Made by a program: the position numbers and the translations under genes
Assembly (NCBI GenBank): GCA_934433485.1
Contig: CAKRZR010000008.1
Span: 37,158 to 101,157, forward strand
Length of the DNA: 64,000 nucleotides
Origin: an uncultured Eubacteriales bacterium
GTDB lineage: Bacteria > Bacillota > Clostridia > Oscillospirales > CAG-272
Direction of reading: 5' to 3'
In this document: positions 42,033-50,395 of the stretch, piece after piece
Layout: every line of letters starts with the position of its first letter
Numbering within the stretch: the stretch's first letter is position 1
Notes under the pieces: generated by a model
Database searches by the model: none
Told to the model about the DNA's origin: nothing
What the model saw: the letters and a program-made list of their open reading frames with translations, nothing else

Positions 42033-44603
42033 TTATTCCGCGTCCGTTTCCCATACGTGGTAGCCGCCGGTCACCTCGTGGGTCTCTCCGGCGAAGCGGA
42101 CGACCGCGGTGACGTTTGCGGGCAGATCCACAAAGAGATACCGCCTGCCGTAGCGGACGGACCAGCGGACGGACAACTCCCCGCGCACCGTATCGACCAC
42201 GCCATGGGCAGAGCGCAGCTCCTTCGGGAATACCGGGGCGATCTCCACCCTGCGATACCCCGGCTCAATCGGCCGGACGCCGCAGAGATACGCGTAGAAC
42301 ACATAGCCGACCGCGCCGTACATCGGATGGTTGTGCGAGTTCATGCCCGGCGCCTTCTTCAGCTCAAACCGCTCCCACACCGTCGTCGCCTCGTTCTGGA
42401 TCATGAAGCCGTAGGACGGGTATTCCTCCCGGGTCAGCACGCGCCACGCCTCCTCCGTATAGCCATAGGTGAACAGCGCGTCAAAGAGATACCGCGTGCT
42501 GAGATTGCCCGTGGTGATCGCGTAATCCCGTGCCACCAGATCGGCCGCCAGCACCGCCGCCGCCTTTTCGCGCACCTCCTCCGGCAGGATCCCCAGCCAC
42601 AGCGAGAACGCCTGCGCCCCCTGCGACCCGCGCTCCACGATCCCCGTTTCCGGATCCAGCCACTTCGCCAGATACGCCGCACGCACCTTTTCGCCGAGCG
42701 CCCGGTACTTCTCCGCGTCCGCCGTCCGACCGAGCAGCTCCGCCATCTTTGTGAGAAGCCGACAGTTGAGGTAGGAGTAGCCCGTGGACATCAGCTTTCC
42801 GTCCGTGACCGCGCTCTGTGCCGCCTCGTCGGAGAGACAGGCGTACGCCGGACCCGCCCAGTCGCCGTAATAGCTGTAGTCCACGATGTAGTCTACGGAA
42901 CGGTGCAGGAGGCAGTCCTCCCACGCCGCGAAGCCATCAAAGGACTCGGCGAGAATCGCCAGATTGCCCCGGTGCAGCCAGGTCTCGTATCCGGCGATCA
43001 GGTACGAGGAGCACACCGGATCCGCGGGTCTGCCGCCCCAGATGAACGGCGCCGTGCATGTGATCGCACCGTCGTCCGCCTTGGACTGTTCCGCGCGCAG
43101 ATCCCGGATGAGCTTCGGGAACATGCGCGAAATGTCAAAGTTGTACGGCGTTTCCTCAAAGCGCACCGTCGCGTCGTTCATCCAGCCCATGCGCTCGTCC
43201 CGCTGCGGACAGTCGGTCAGAATGGAGTGCATGTTGTCCATCTCCGTCATGACCACCATGTCGTGGAGCTTTGTGACCAGCGCGTTTCCGCAGGAGAAAT
43301 GGCTCGCCGTGCGCAGATCCGTACACCACAGCTCCGCCGTAATAGCGTCCCGGTCGAGGTAGTCCAGTCCCTCTACGGCGCAGTAGCGGAATCCATGGTA
43401 CGTGAATGTCGGACAATAGACCGCGCCGTTTTCACGACCGGAGGCAATGTAGGTGTCCGTTTGTGCCGCGCCGCGCAGAGTGTCTCTGTAGAGCGTGCCG
43501 TCCTCGTTCAGCTCCTCCGCGTGACAAAGCGTGATCGTCTGTCCCGCGCGCAGTCCCTCCGGCAGCACCAGACGGCACACACCGGCAATGTTCTGCCCGA
43601 AATCCACGACAAACATGCCCGGCTTCGGCATCGTGATCTCGACAGGCGCGTAGTCCCGGATGTGGCAAATCGGCGGCAGCACCATCGGCACAAGCGCACC
43701 GCCGGGAGCAGCTGCGATATCCGCCTGCTTCATGCCCGAGGTGCCGTCCGCGGTGTTCCATTTCGGGTTCGCCAGTCTGGCGTCGTACGTTTCCCCGTTG
43801 TAGATCGTCGCCGACGTGACAGCACCCCGGTCGACCTGCCAGCGTCCGTCCGTCGCAATCGTCTCCATCGTGCCGTCCGCGTACCGGAACACGAGCAGCG
43901 CCCACAGCATCGGCTTGCCAAAGAACGCCGGGACCATGCCGTTCGGGAGCTTTCCGCCGCGCCAGCCCAGTCCGACCGCGACGCCGAGCACGTTCGTTCC
44001 CGGATGCAGCGTCATCGGCGTGAGTACATCCACCGTATACGCCACAAGCCGCGTGTAGTCCGTATGCGCCGGATCGAGCCGCGCGTCTGAGATGGGCGCA
44101 CCGTTGATGGTCACGCTCTGGTAGCCGATGCCCGCGCAGTACAGGGTCGCCGAGGTCAGATCGTGCCGGACGGAAAACGCCCTGCGGAAATAGAGCGCCG
44201 CCGTGTCCTCCGCCGTGTAGGTTCCGTCCGTGATCCAGTCCGCGTGCGCGTTCTCCGGCAAAAGCCCGACGACGAACGACGCCCACGCCACCCCGGATTC
44301 CTCGCCGGCTTTGTTTTTCACCGATACCGTGACCTCCACCGGTACGCCGACCGGCAGCGCGTCCCCGGCATAGACAACGGACGATTCCGCGCTCTCTACC
44401 CAGCCCGTGCGCCAGTATTCCGCACCGTTCGCCGTCACCGCGATCGAGTACCCGGACAAAATCTGCCCGTCTCCCTCCGTGGACGAGATTGCCGCCCATC
44501 CGATCTCCGGCGTCATGGTATCCGTCGTCCGAAACCGCACGCTCTCCTTCGCCGCGGAGGTAATGTCCGCTCCGTCCAGCGTGATTTTCTGAATATGCAG
44601 CAT
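42033..44603 (-). CDS. GH78 alpha-L-rhamnosidase, 856 aa
   Basis: Releases terminal alpha-L-rhamnose from glycosides. The N-terminal beta domains (about 1-330) include an Ig-like region and the lectin-like domain with GVAVGLGWRGGKL; the (alpha/alpha)6 barrel (about 400-760) carries the hallmark LTDCPQRDERMGWMNDA, whose acidic residues include the general acid; the C-terminal beta domain ends GGYHVWE. There is no signal peptide, so it is intracellular and probably acts on imported oligosaccharides. The start MLHIQK at 44603 has no clear Shine-Dalgarno sequence, and an R3 hairpin lies only about 15 nt upstream, so the leader may have been altered by the repeat. Confidence 0.9.
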   Translation of the reverse strand: MLHIQKITLDGADITSAAKESVRFRTTDTMTPEIGWAAISSTEGDGQILSGYSIAVTANGAEYWRTGWVESAESSVVYAGDALPVGVPVEVTVSVKNKAGEESGVAWASFVVGLLPENAHADWITDGTYTAEDTAALYFRRAFSVRHDLTSATLYCAGIGYQSVTINGAPISDARLDPAHTDYTRLVAYTVDVLTPMTLHPGTNVLGVAVGLGWRGGKLPNGMVPAFFGKPMLWALLVFRYADGTMETIATDGRWQVDRGAVTSATIYNGETYDARLANPKWNTADGTSGMKQADIAAAPGGALVPMVLPPICHIRDYAPVEITMPKPGMFVVDFGQNIAGVCRLVLPEGLRAGQTITLCHAEELNEDGTLYRDTLRGAAQTDTYIASGRENGAVYCPTFTYHGFRYCAVEGLDYLDRDAITAELWCTDLRTASHFSCGNALVTKLHDMVVMTEMDNMHSILTDCPQRDERMGWMNDATVRFEETPYNFDISRMFPKLIRDLRAEQSKADDGAITCTAPFIWGGRPADPVCSSYLIAGYETWLHRGNLAILAESFDGFAAWEDCLLHRSVDYIVDYSYYGDWAGPAYACLSDEAAQSAVTDGKLMSTGYSYLNCRLLTKMAELLGRTADAEKYRALGEKVRAAYLAKWLDPETGIVERGSQGAQAFSLWLGILPEEVREKAAAVLAADLVARDYAITTGNLSTRYLFDALFTYGYTEEAWRVLTREEYPSYGFMIQNEATTVWERFELKKAPGMNSHNHPMYGAVGYVFYAYLCGVRPIEPGYRRVEIAPVFPKELRSAHGVVDTVRGELSVRWSVRYGRRYLFVDLPANVTAVVRFAGETHEVTGGYHVWETDAE

Positions 44604-44617
44604 AGGATTGTTCGTTT

Positions 44618-44674
44618 TGCGGGGGAAAACTATTTCGAGAAAAAGTTTTCCCCCGCGCCCCCTTTCAAAAAGCT
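44618..44674 (-). repeat. Repeat R3 directly before the rhamnosidase start
   Basis: GCGGGGGAAAACT hairpin with complement, then CGCCCCC and TTTCAAAAAGCTTTGT; GCGGG end towards the start codon. Confidence 0.75.
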
Positions 44675-44699
44675 TTGTAAAAACAGATATAAATAATGA

Positions 44700-44870
44700 G
44701 GAGTGAGGAGGGAACTGTATTGGTGAGCAGTCGGACTTGCACAAACTATATCCAAATCCATCCCTAAATAAAAGTTTTGTGGAGCTGGAACGAACAAGAT
44801 CGTAACACGAACTTGTTCGTTCATTCAAAAGCGACCGTTCCCCTCGTGCCCCGCGTTCCCCTCGTTTCCC
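44700..44870 (-). repeat. Repeat R1, copy H
   Basis: The leader begins about 8 nt after the SBP5 stop codon with several GGGAACGAG-like units, then a GAACGAACAAG hairpin, both conserved blocks and GCTCACCAA; the structured tail is lacking. Confidence 0.8.
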
Positions 44871-44877
44871 AGATACG

Positions 44878-46323
44878 TTATTCGTTGAATACCGCAATAT
44901 CCGCAGCGATGCCGGATTCGATTTTGGCGGAGATTTTGGCGAAAGCGGAGGCGATATCCGCGTTGCCCTTGCCGATGTTCTGCTCAAGCGCGGAACGCAT
45001 GTCGCCCCAGTTGTAGACGTAGCCGATCTCGAAGCGGCCGGAGTCGAGGATGGTATCCAGGGACGCTACGCTCGCCTCGTCGCGCACCAGCTTGGAGCCG
45101 AGCACCACGTCGTAGTACATGCCGCGCACCGTGCGGTTCGATTCGGCAGCCAGGTTTTCGAGCACCACACCGGTCCTGTCCGCGTCGGAGACCGTCACCG
45201 GCACGCAAAGCCCGATCGCGCCGTGATAGACCGGGGACACGTATTCCGCGCCCTCATCCGCTTTCGGCAGCACCACGATCCCGAATTCGCTCTCCATGTC
45301 GCGCAGCTCCGGCAGCGTCCCCAGCACCTCCATCATGTAGAGCGCGCGGTCCGTCTTGAATACACCCTGGTACCCGCCGTCCACCTTCTCCACACCGGCA
45401 GTCCCGCTCTTCACCGTCGTGTGCTTGTCCGTGTAGAGCGTCATCACCTTCCGGTACGCGTCAATGAACGCCTCCGATAAGCCGTCATATACCGGATACC
45501 CGTCCGCGTCCCGGCTAAGCGGCGACTGCCCCAGCGCAAGGATCATCGACTGCCCCGCGTTCGAGTGCATCGCCACCCCGTACGTGTCCGCGTCCGCGGT
45601 CCATTCGCCGTCGCCGTTGACATCCGTGGACGCCGCCTGCGCCGTGCTGTAGTATACGTCATACGTCCACTTGCCCTCGTCCACCGTCACGTAGGGATCC
45701 GGGATCTGGAACTTCTCCGCCACCGTCTTGTTGAAGAAGATCGCGTAGTAGGACTCATAGAACATCAGGTTGATGTCCCCGATCATCATGTATTCCCGCG
45801 GTCCGATCGCCATGTCCCGGATCGCGTTCCCGTTCCACCACGGCATGTCGGTACGAATCGCAGACAGCGCGGCGGTATCCAGAAGCATCTTCTGCTGCGC
45901 CGTCGTCATGAGGTTAAACGCCATCAGCGTCATCGCGTCGTAGGCGTCCTCGCTTGCGAGAACCGTCGCCTTTACCTCGTCCATGACCTTGCTGTAGTGC
46001 AGCCCCGTCTCCGTGATCACAATGCCGAGCCTGTCCTCCACCGCCAGATTCCGCGCGAACACCGCGTCGTCCAGCACCTCGCCGGTCTGTTCCTCTACGT
46101 CCATGCGATAATAGCCCCAGTTTTCCTCCGTCGTCAGAAAGCGGAAGCCGTAGCCGTCGTAGCTGCCTGCCGGTACGTTGTCCCAGATCTCCGTCTCCTG
46201 TACGGTTTCCGCGGCGTCGACAGCCGTGTCCGCCGTGCCTGTGGTCTCTTTGTCCGTCGTTTCCGCGCCGCAGCCCACAAGCATGGCGCACAAAAGCAGC
46301 GCTGTGATGATTCGCTTTTTCAT
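44878..46323 (-). CDS. Orphan EF-hand solute-binding-type lipoprotein SBP5, 481 aa
   Basis: Lipobox LVGC (Cys18). The EF-hand-like loop is DVNGDGEWTADAD. Family signatures are present but changed: FGIVVLPKADEGAEYV lacks the usual proline-rich form, and VLGSKLVRD replaces the usual LKGK. YYAIFFNKTVAEKFQIPD is close to SBP4. It is monocistronic on the minus strand, divergent from the YhaO-like gene, with no regulator or enzyme gene in its unit. A strong GGGAGGA site precedes the ATG; the in-frame extension upstream crosses the promoter. Confidence 0.82.
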   Translation of the reverse strand: MKKRIITALLLCAMLVGCGAETTDKETTGTADTAVDAAETVQETEIWDNVPAGSYDGYGFRFLTTEENWGYYRMDVEEQTGEVLDDAVFARNLAVEDRLGIVITETGLHYSKVMDEVKATVLASEDAYDAMTLMAFNLMTTAQQKMLLDTAALSAIRTDMPWWNGNAIRDMAIGPREYMMIGDINLMFYESYYAIFFNKTVAEKFQIPDPYVTVDEGKWTYDVYYSTAQAASTDVNGDGEWTADADTYGVAMHSNAGQSMILALGQSPLSRDADGYPVYDGLSEAFIDAYRKVMTLYTDKHTTVKSGTAGVEKVDGGYQGVFKTDRALYMMEVLGTLPELRDMESEFGIVVLPKADEGAEYVSPVYHGAIGLCVPVTVSDADRTGVVLENLAAESNRTVRGMYYDVVLGSKLVRDEASVASLDTILDSGRFEIGYVYNWGDMRSALEQNIGKGNADIASAFAKISAKIESGIAADIAVFNE

Positions 46324-46500
46324 GGGTTTCCTCCCGTCGATAATGATTTGTGCATATTGTACCATATTTCCCCGCGGTTGGCAAGAGTTATCGCACAATT
46401 TGTTTCCGCAAAAAATCCGCAAGCTCCTGCCGCCGCATTTCTCCGCCTCCCTTGTAGCGCAGGGTTCGCGAACAATTTACAAAGTCTCGGCATCCTGCCG

Positions 46501-46529
46501 TTGCATACCGGCGAAATTTGTGGTATAAT
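46501..46529 (+). promoter_or_regulatory. Promoter of the yhaO/yhaN-like pair
   Basis: TTGCAT at 46501-46506, 17-nt spacer, TATAAT at 46524-46529. Confidence 0.7.
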
Positions 46530-46595
46530 GTAAGAAAATTGGAATCTCGCCCCGGCTGCCGCGCATGGCACCCGGGAACAAAAGGGCTTATCTTT

Positions 46596-47705
46596 ATGAA
46601 AATACTGCACACAGGCGACCTGCATCTCGACAGCGCTTTCCATTCGCTCACCGAACGGCAGGCGGAAATCCGGAAAAACGAGCTGCGCGCCGCGTTTACG
46701 TCCATGATGACCTACGCGCGCATGAACGACATCTCCCTCGCCCTCTTCGCAGGAGACGTTTTTGACAGCGCGTACGCCACCCGCGAAACCTTGTCGCTGC
46801 TCGCGGCGGAATTTGCGCGCTTCGGCAGACCGGTCGTCATCGCAACGGGCAACCACGATCCCTCCGGCACCCTCTGGAACGGCGTGGATTTTCCCGACAA
46901 CGTCACCATTTTGGGCAAACCGGAAATGCAGCGCGTCGTGTTTCCGGAGCTGAACTGCGAGGTCTGGGGCTACGGCTTTGACACGCAGAACCTCGACAAA
47001 AGTCCCCTGGAGGGCTTCCGCCTTCCAGACCCGGACGCGGAGGACGAAAACCGGATCCGGCTCGTCGTCTGTCACGCGGATACCGCCGATCAGAGCAGCA
47101 CGAACGCGCCTCTGTCCGAGCAGTCGCTGCGGGATTGCGGCGCCGACTACATTGCCCTCGGTCACATCCACAACGCCCCGCCGATGGGGGAAAAATGGGC
47201 GTACTGCGGCTGTCTGGAGGGACGCAAGTTCACGGAGCCGGGTCCAAAGGGCGCGTGCATCGCGGAAATTCACAAGGAAAACGGCGTCTCGGACGTGCGT
47301 GTGCGGCGGGTACGCTTCTCCAAGCGGCGCTACGAAACCGCGGTGCTCTCCGTAGACGGCATTGCCACACAGGCGGAAGCGGCGGAGCGGATCCGGGCGT
47401 GTGTTGCGGAGAAAAAGCTCGGCGAGGACTGTCTGCTCCGTGTGACGCTGTCCGGACAGGTTTCGCCCACCCTCGTGCTGCAGCCGGAGCTGTTTGCGTC
47501 GGACGGACTGTTTGCCCTCACCGTCGTGGACAACACCGTGCCGGAGGTCGATCTGGACGTGCTGCGGCGGGATCCCGGTATCCGCGGCGCGTTTCTGCGT
47601 GCCTTAGAGCCGCACCTCACCTCCCGCGACCCCGGAGAAAGAGAAAGCGCGCGTATCGCTCTGCGCAACGGTCTGTCCGCCATCGACGGCGGCACGATCG
47701 GGTGA
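46596..47705 (+). CDS. YhaO/SbcD-like metallophosphoesterase (DNA repair nuclease), 369 aa
   Basis: Mre11/SbcD-type calcineurin-like phosphoesterase with the ordered metal motifs GDLHLDS (Asp, His), LFAGDVFD, ATGNHDPSG (Asn, His) and later VCHAD and LGHIHNAP. The C-terminal half (about 250-369) is the usual capping domain. Such nucleases act with an SMC-like ATPase on DNA ends and hairpins. The partner, a YhaN-like ATPase, starts 103 nt downstream on the same strand, as yhaO and yhaN do in Bacillus. The start at 46596 is the only one in register with the N-terminal metal motif. Confidence 0.88.
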   Translation: MKILHTGDLHLDSAFHSLTERQAEIRKNELRAAFTSMMTYARMNDISLALFAGDVFDSAYATRETLSLLAAEFARFGRPVVIATGNHDPSGTLWNGVDFPDNVTILGKPEMQRVVFPELNCEVWGYGFDTQNLDKSPLEGFRLPDPDAEDENRIRLVVCHADTADQSSTNAPLSEQSLRDCGADYIALGHIHNAPPMGEKWAYCGCLEGRKFTEPGPKGACIAEIHKENGVSDVRVRRVRFSKRRYETAVLSVDGIATQAEAAERIRACVAEKKLGEDCLLRVTLSGQVSPTLVLQPELFASDGLFALTVVDNTVPEVDLDVLRRDPGIRGAFLRALEPHLTSRDPGERESARIALRNGLSAIDGGTIG

Positions 47706-47808
47706 GACAGGGCAAAAATTCATACAAATCTTCATCCACAAAAAAGTTTACTATAAAACGGCGCGCGCCGGCATCTCCTGCATCCGCCGCCGTTTTCCAA
47801 GGTGACCT

Positions 47809-49980
47809 ATGAAAATACTGGAAATCCATATGGATCGGTTCGGCATGCTGCGGGATCGCCTGATCCGGTTTGACGGCGGGATCAACGTGCTCTCCGGCGA
47901 AAATGAAAGCGGCAAGTCGACGGTGCTGTCCTTTATCCGCTACCTGCTGTACGGACTGCCGAAAGCAGGCGGCGCCGTCACAGACGCGGATCGCTTCGGC
48001 ACGGACGGCGATATCGGCGGCTCCATGATATACGTAACGGACAACGGCGAAAAGTACCGGCTTGAGCGGCACACCACCGTGGACGGCAGAGATCGCGCGC
48101 AGGTCGTAGCGCTCGCCACCGGGGTCGTGACCGCGGATCCGGAGCCGGGCGTGCGGCTGTTCGGCGTGTCGGAAAAGGTCTTTTCCGGAAGCGCCTTTGT
48201 CAGTCAGCCGGAGGGAGTCGGCGTATCCGGGCTGTCCGGCGCAATTGAGAACATCCTCACCGCCGCCGATGTGACCGTGAGCGTCCAAAAGGCAGCGGAC
48301 AGGCTCAATCAGGCGCGCCGCACGCTGTCCCCGAAAAAGGGCGACGGCGGAGAGATCGCGCAGAAAAAGGCGACCCTTGCCCGCCTGGAGGAGGAGCTTG
48401 CCGCCTCCCGCGAAAACGTCCGCGCCGTCTGCGATACCGAAGCCGCCCTGCGCGACGCGAAAAAGAAACGGCTCGCCCTGGAGGAGAAAAAGAACGCGAT
48501 CGCGGCAAAGCTGTCCGCGTGCGACACGTTTCTGACCGGCAGACGGATCGATCTGCTTGCGGACACCGAGAAAAAGCTCGCCGGGTACGAAAACGCGCTT
48601 GCCGTATTGAACGCACCGCCGTACGCGCATCTCACAGACACCGCCGCGTCTCTTGCCGACCGGTACAGGGCAGCGCAGGACGTACCTTCCGCCATAGCGC
48701 CCGCACCGAACGGTCCCAGCACGGAAACCGCCGCGGAAGCCTATGAGGAGGGCGAATACTGGGAATCCAAGAGCAAGCTGCACCTCGCGCTCGGCATCGC
48801 CATGGTCATCGCGGGTCTGCTCGGACTTGCGTGCGCCATCGTGATGATCTGGTTCTCGTTCCCGGTCAGTCAGTTCGTCGTGCCCCTGATCGCCACCGTC
48901 GTTTGTCTCGCGCTCGGGATCGTGTTCTACGTCCTGCAGGGCAGAAGCGTACGGCAGCTGAACGCCATCCTGGACGATTGGGCGATGGAGACCCTCGACG
49001 ATCTGGGCGTGCTTGCCGAAACCGAGGGCAAATTCCCGGAGGTCACGCTGCCTGCCGACGACGCGCCTGTCGGGGAAGAAGAAGCCGCCGTCGCCGGAGA
49101 GATCCGCGCGCTTGCCGTGGAATGCGGAATCGCGGACGCGGACAAAGCGGCGGACACCGCCATCGACGCGCTCCTATTGGCGCTGACGGAAAAAGGACGC
49201 AAGGCGGACGCGGATCGCTCCCTCGTCATCGGCAAGGTGGAAAACCTGCGTGGTCGTGTCTCCGTACTGCGGGAACAGGTCGGCGACGCGGATCGTGCCG
49301 CCGTTGCCGCGCGTTGTCGGGAATTATTGCGCACGCCTGCCGGCAAGGAGGCGATCGCTCTGGACGCGGAGGGGCTTAAAAAGCTGCAGCGGGAGCGCGA
49401 GTTTACCGAGAGTGCGTGGACGGCGCAGTACAAGCGGGAAACGGAGCTGGAAAAAGCCTTTGCCGCCCAGAACAACGCGGGTCTCACACCGCCGGATGTG
49501 CTGTCCACGAAGATCTACGCGCTGCGCCATGAGATCGCCGCGCTGGAAACACGTGCCGCCGGGTTCGAGATGGCGTATGACGCGCTGCGCACTGCCGGGG
49601 AATCGCTCCGCGCCGATGTGACGCCGCAGATTACGGAACGCGCGTCCCAGTATATACAGATGGCGACCGGCGGAAAATACAGCGAGGTGCGTGTGGACCC
49701 CACGTTCGCCGTGACCTGTCTGACCGAGCGCGGCACCGTCGCCGTGGACACGCTGTCCGGTGGTACCGCCGCCGCCGCATATATCGCCCTGCGCCTCGCC
49801 CTCATGGACGTCCTGTTCGCCGGTCATGAGTCCGCCCCCCTTTTCGCCGACGAGGCATTCTCTGCCCTCGACCTCCCCAGACTCCACGCCGTATACGATA
49901 TTCTCGCACACTCCGGCAGACAATCCATCCTCTGCACCTGCCGTCCGGACGACGCCGCGGGGAATGTGATCCGGATGTAA
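47809..49980 (+). CDS. YhaN-like SMC/RecF-type ATPase with internal membrane segments, 723 aa
   Basis: ABC-type ATPase split by a long insertion. Walker A is GENESGKST (residues 30-38); the signature motif and Walker B are VDTLSGGTAAAAYIALRLAL and LFADEAFSALD near the C-terminus. Between them lie coiled coils (about 180-250 and 480-610) and two hydrophobic helices (about 325-375). The pair of central membrane helices is a feature of YhaN and sets it apart from SbcC, which has a zinc hook there. With the upstream nuclease it should form a membrane-associated DNA-processing complex; the exact role of YhaN is not established. Confidence 0.82.
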   Translation: MKILEIHMDRFGMLRDRLIRFDGGINVLSGENESGKSTVLSFIRYLLYGLPKAGGAVTDADRFGTDGDIGGSMIYVTDNGEKYRLERHTTVDGRDRAQVVALATGVVTADPEPGVRLFGVSEKVFSGSAFVSQPEGVGVSGLSGAIENILTAADVTVSVQKAADRLNQARRTLSPKKGDGGEIAQKKATLARLEEELAASRENVRAVCDTEAALRDAKKKRLALEEKKNAIAAKLSACDTFLTGRRIDLLADTEKKLAGYENALAVLNAPPYAHLTDTAASLADRYRAAQDVPSAIAPAPNGPSTETAAEAYEEGEYWESKSKLHLALGIAMVIAGLLGLACAIVMIWFSFPVSQFVVPLIATVVCLALGIVFYVLQGRSVRQLNAILDDWAMETLDDLGVLAETEGKFPEVTLPADDAPVGEEEAAVAGEIRALAVECGIADADKAADTAIDALLLALTEKGRKADADRSLVIGKVENLRGRVSVLREQVGDADRAAVAARCRELLRTPAGKEAIALDAEGLKKLQREREFTESAWTAQYKRETELEKAFAAQNNAGLTPPDVLSTKIYALRHEIAALETRAAGFEMAYDALRTAGESLRADVTPQITERASQYIQMATGGKYSEVRVDPTFAVTCLTERGTVAVDTLSGGTAAAAYIALRLALMDVLFAGHESAPLFADEAFSALDLPRLHAVYDILAHSGRQSILCTCRPDDAAGNVIRM

Positions 49981-49983
49981 CTT

Positions 49984-50150
49984 GTGGGAACGAGGGGAAC
50001 GGGGGAACGAGGAGAACGCGGCTTTTTGTGAAGATGGAAGAATGCGGTAGCATTCTTCAGGAGAAATCAAAGATTTCTCCCAGCCTGGCAAAAACTTTTA
50101 TGAGAAGGATGGATTTGGATTTCGTTTGTGCAAGTCCGACTGCTCACCAA
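49984..50150 (+). repeat. Repeat R1, copy I
   Basis: Begins about 6 nt after the yhaN-like stop codon with four GGGAACGAG-like units, then two hairpin modules in series (GAATGC/GCATTC and AGAAATC/GATTTCT), then the conserved blocks. The only copy with two modules. Confidence 0.8.
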
Positions 50151-50216
50151 GCTGGTTTCTGTATCGTTTTGAATATCGTCTGTTGTACGGTTTTTCCATG
50201 CATCCTATGAATAACA

Positions 50217-50270
50217 ATGAAAAAAGTGCGATACCGTGTCTTAACGACATTGTATCGCACTTTTTCTACC
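50217..50270. terminator. Bidirectional terminator between convergent genes
   Basis: AAAAAAGTGCGATAC and GTATCGCACTTTTTCT pair across a 17-nt loop, between the yhaN-like gene and SBP6. Confidence 0.8.
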
Positions 50271-50289
50271 TTATAAAAGTCGTCCGACA

Positions 50290-50394
50290 AAAAACGAGGG
50301 GACTTGCACAAACTATATCCATGCTCATCCATTTATAAAAGTTCTTGCCAGGCTTTTTCACAAGAAGCCGCGTTCCCCTCGTTCCCCCGCAGAA
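50290..50394 (-). repeat. Repeat R1, copy J
   Basis: Minus-oriented; the leader starts about 7 nt after the SBP6 stop. It has no separate hairpin module: CGGCTTCTTGTG runs straight into AAAAAGCCTGG, showing the basic form into which modules seem to be inserted. Confidence 0.8.
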
Positions 50395-50395
50395 G

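Noticed and set aside
44604..44987. N-terminal extension of the rhamnosidase to 984 residues
   Set aside because: It runs through R1 copy H and R3 and gives no protein-like sequence.
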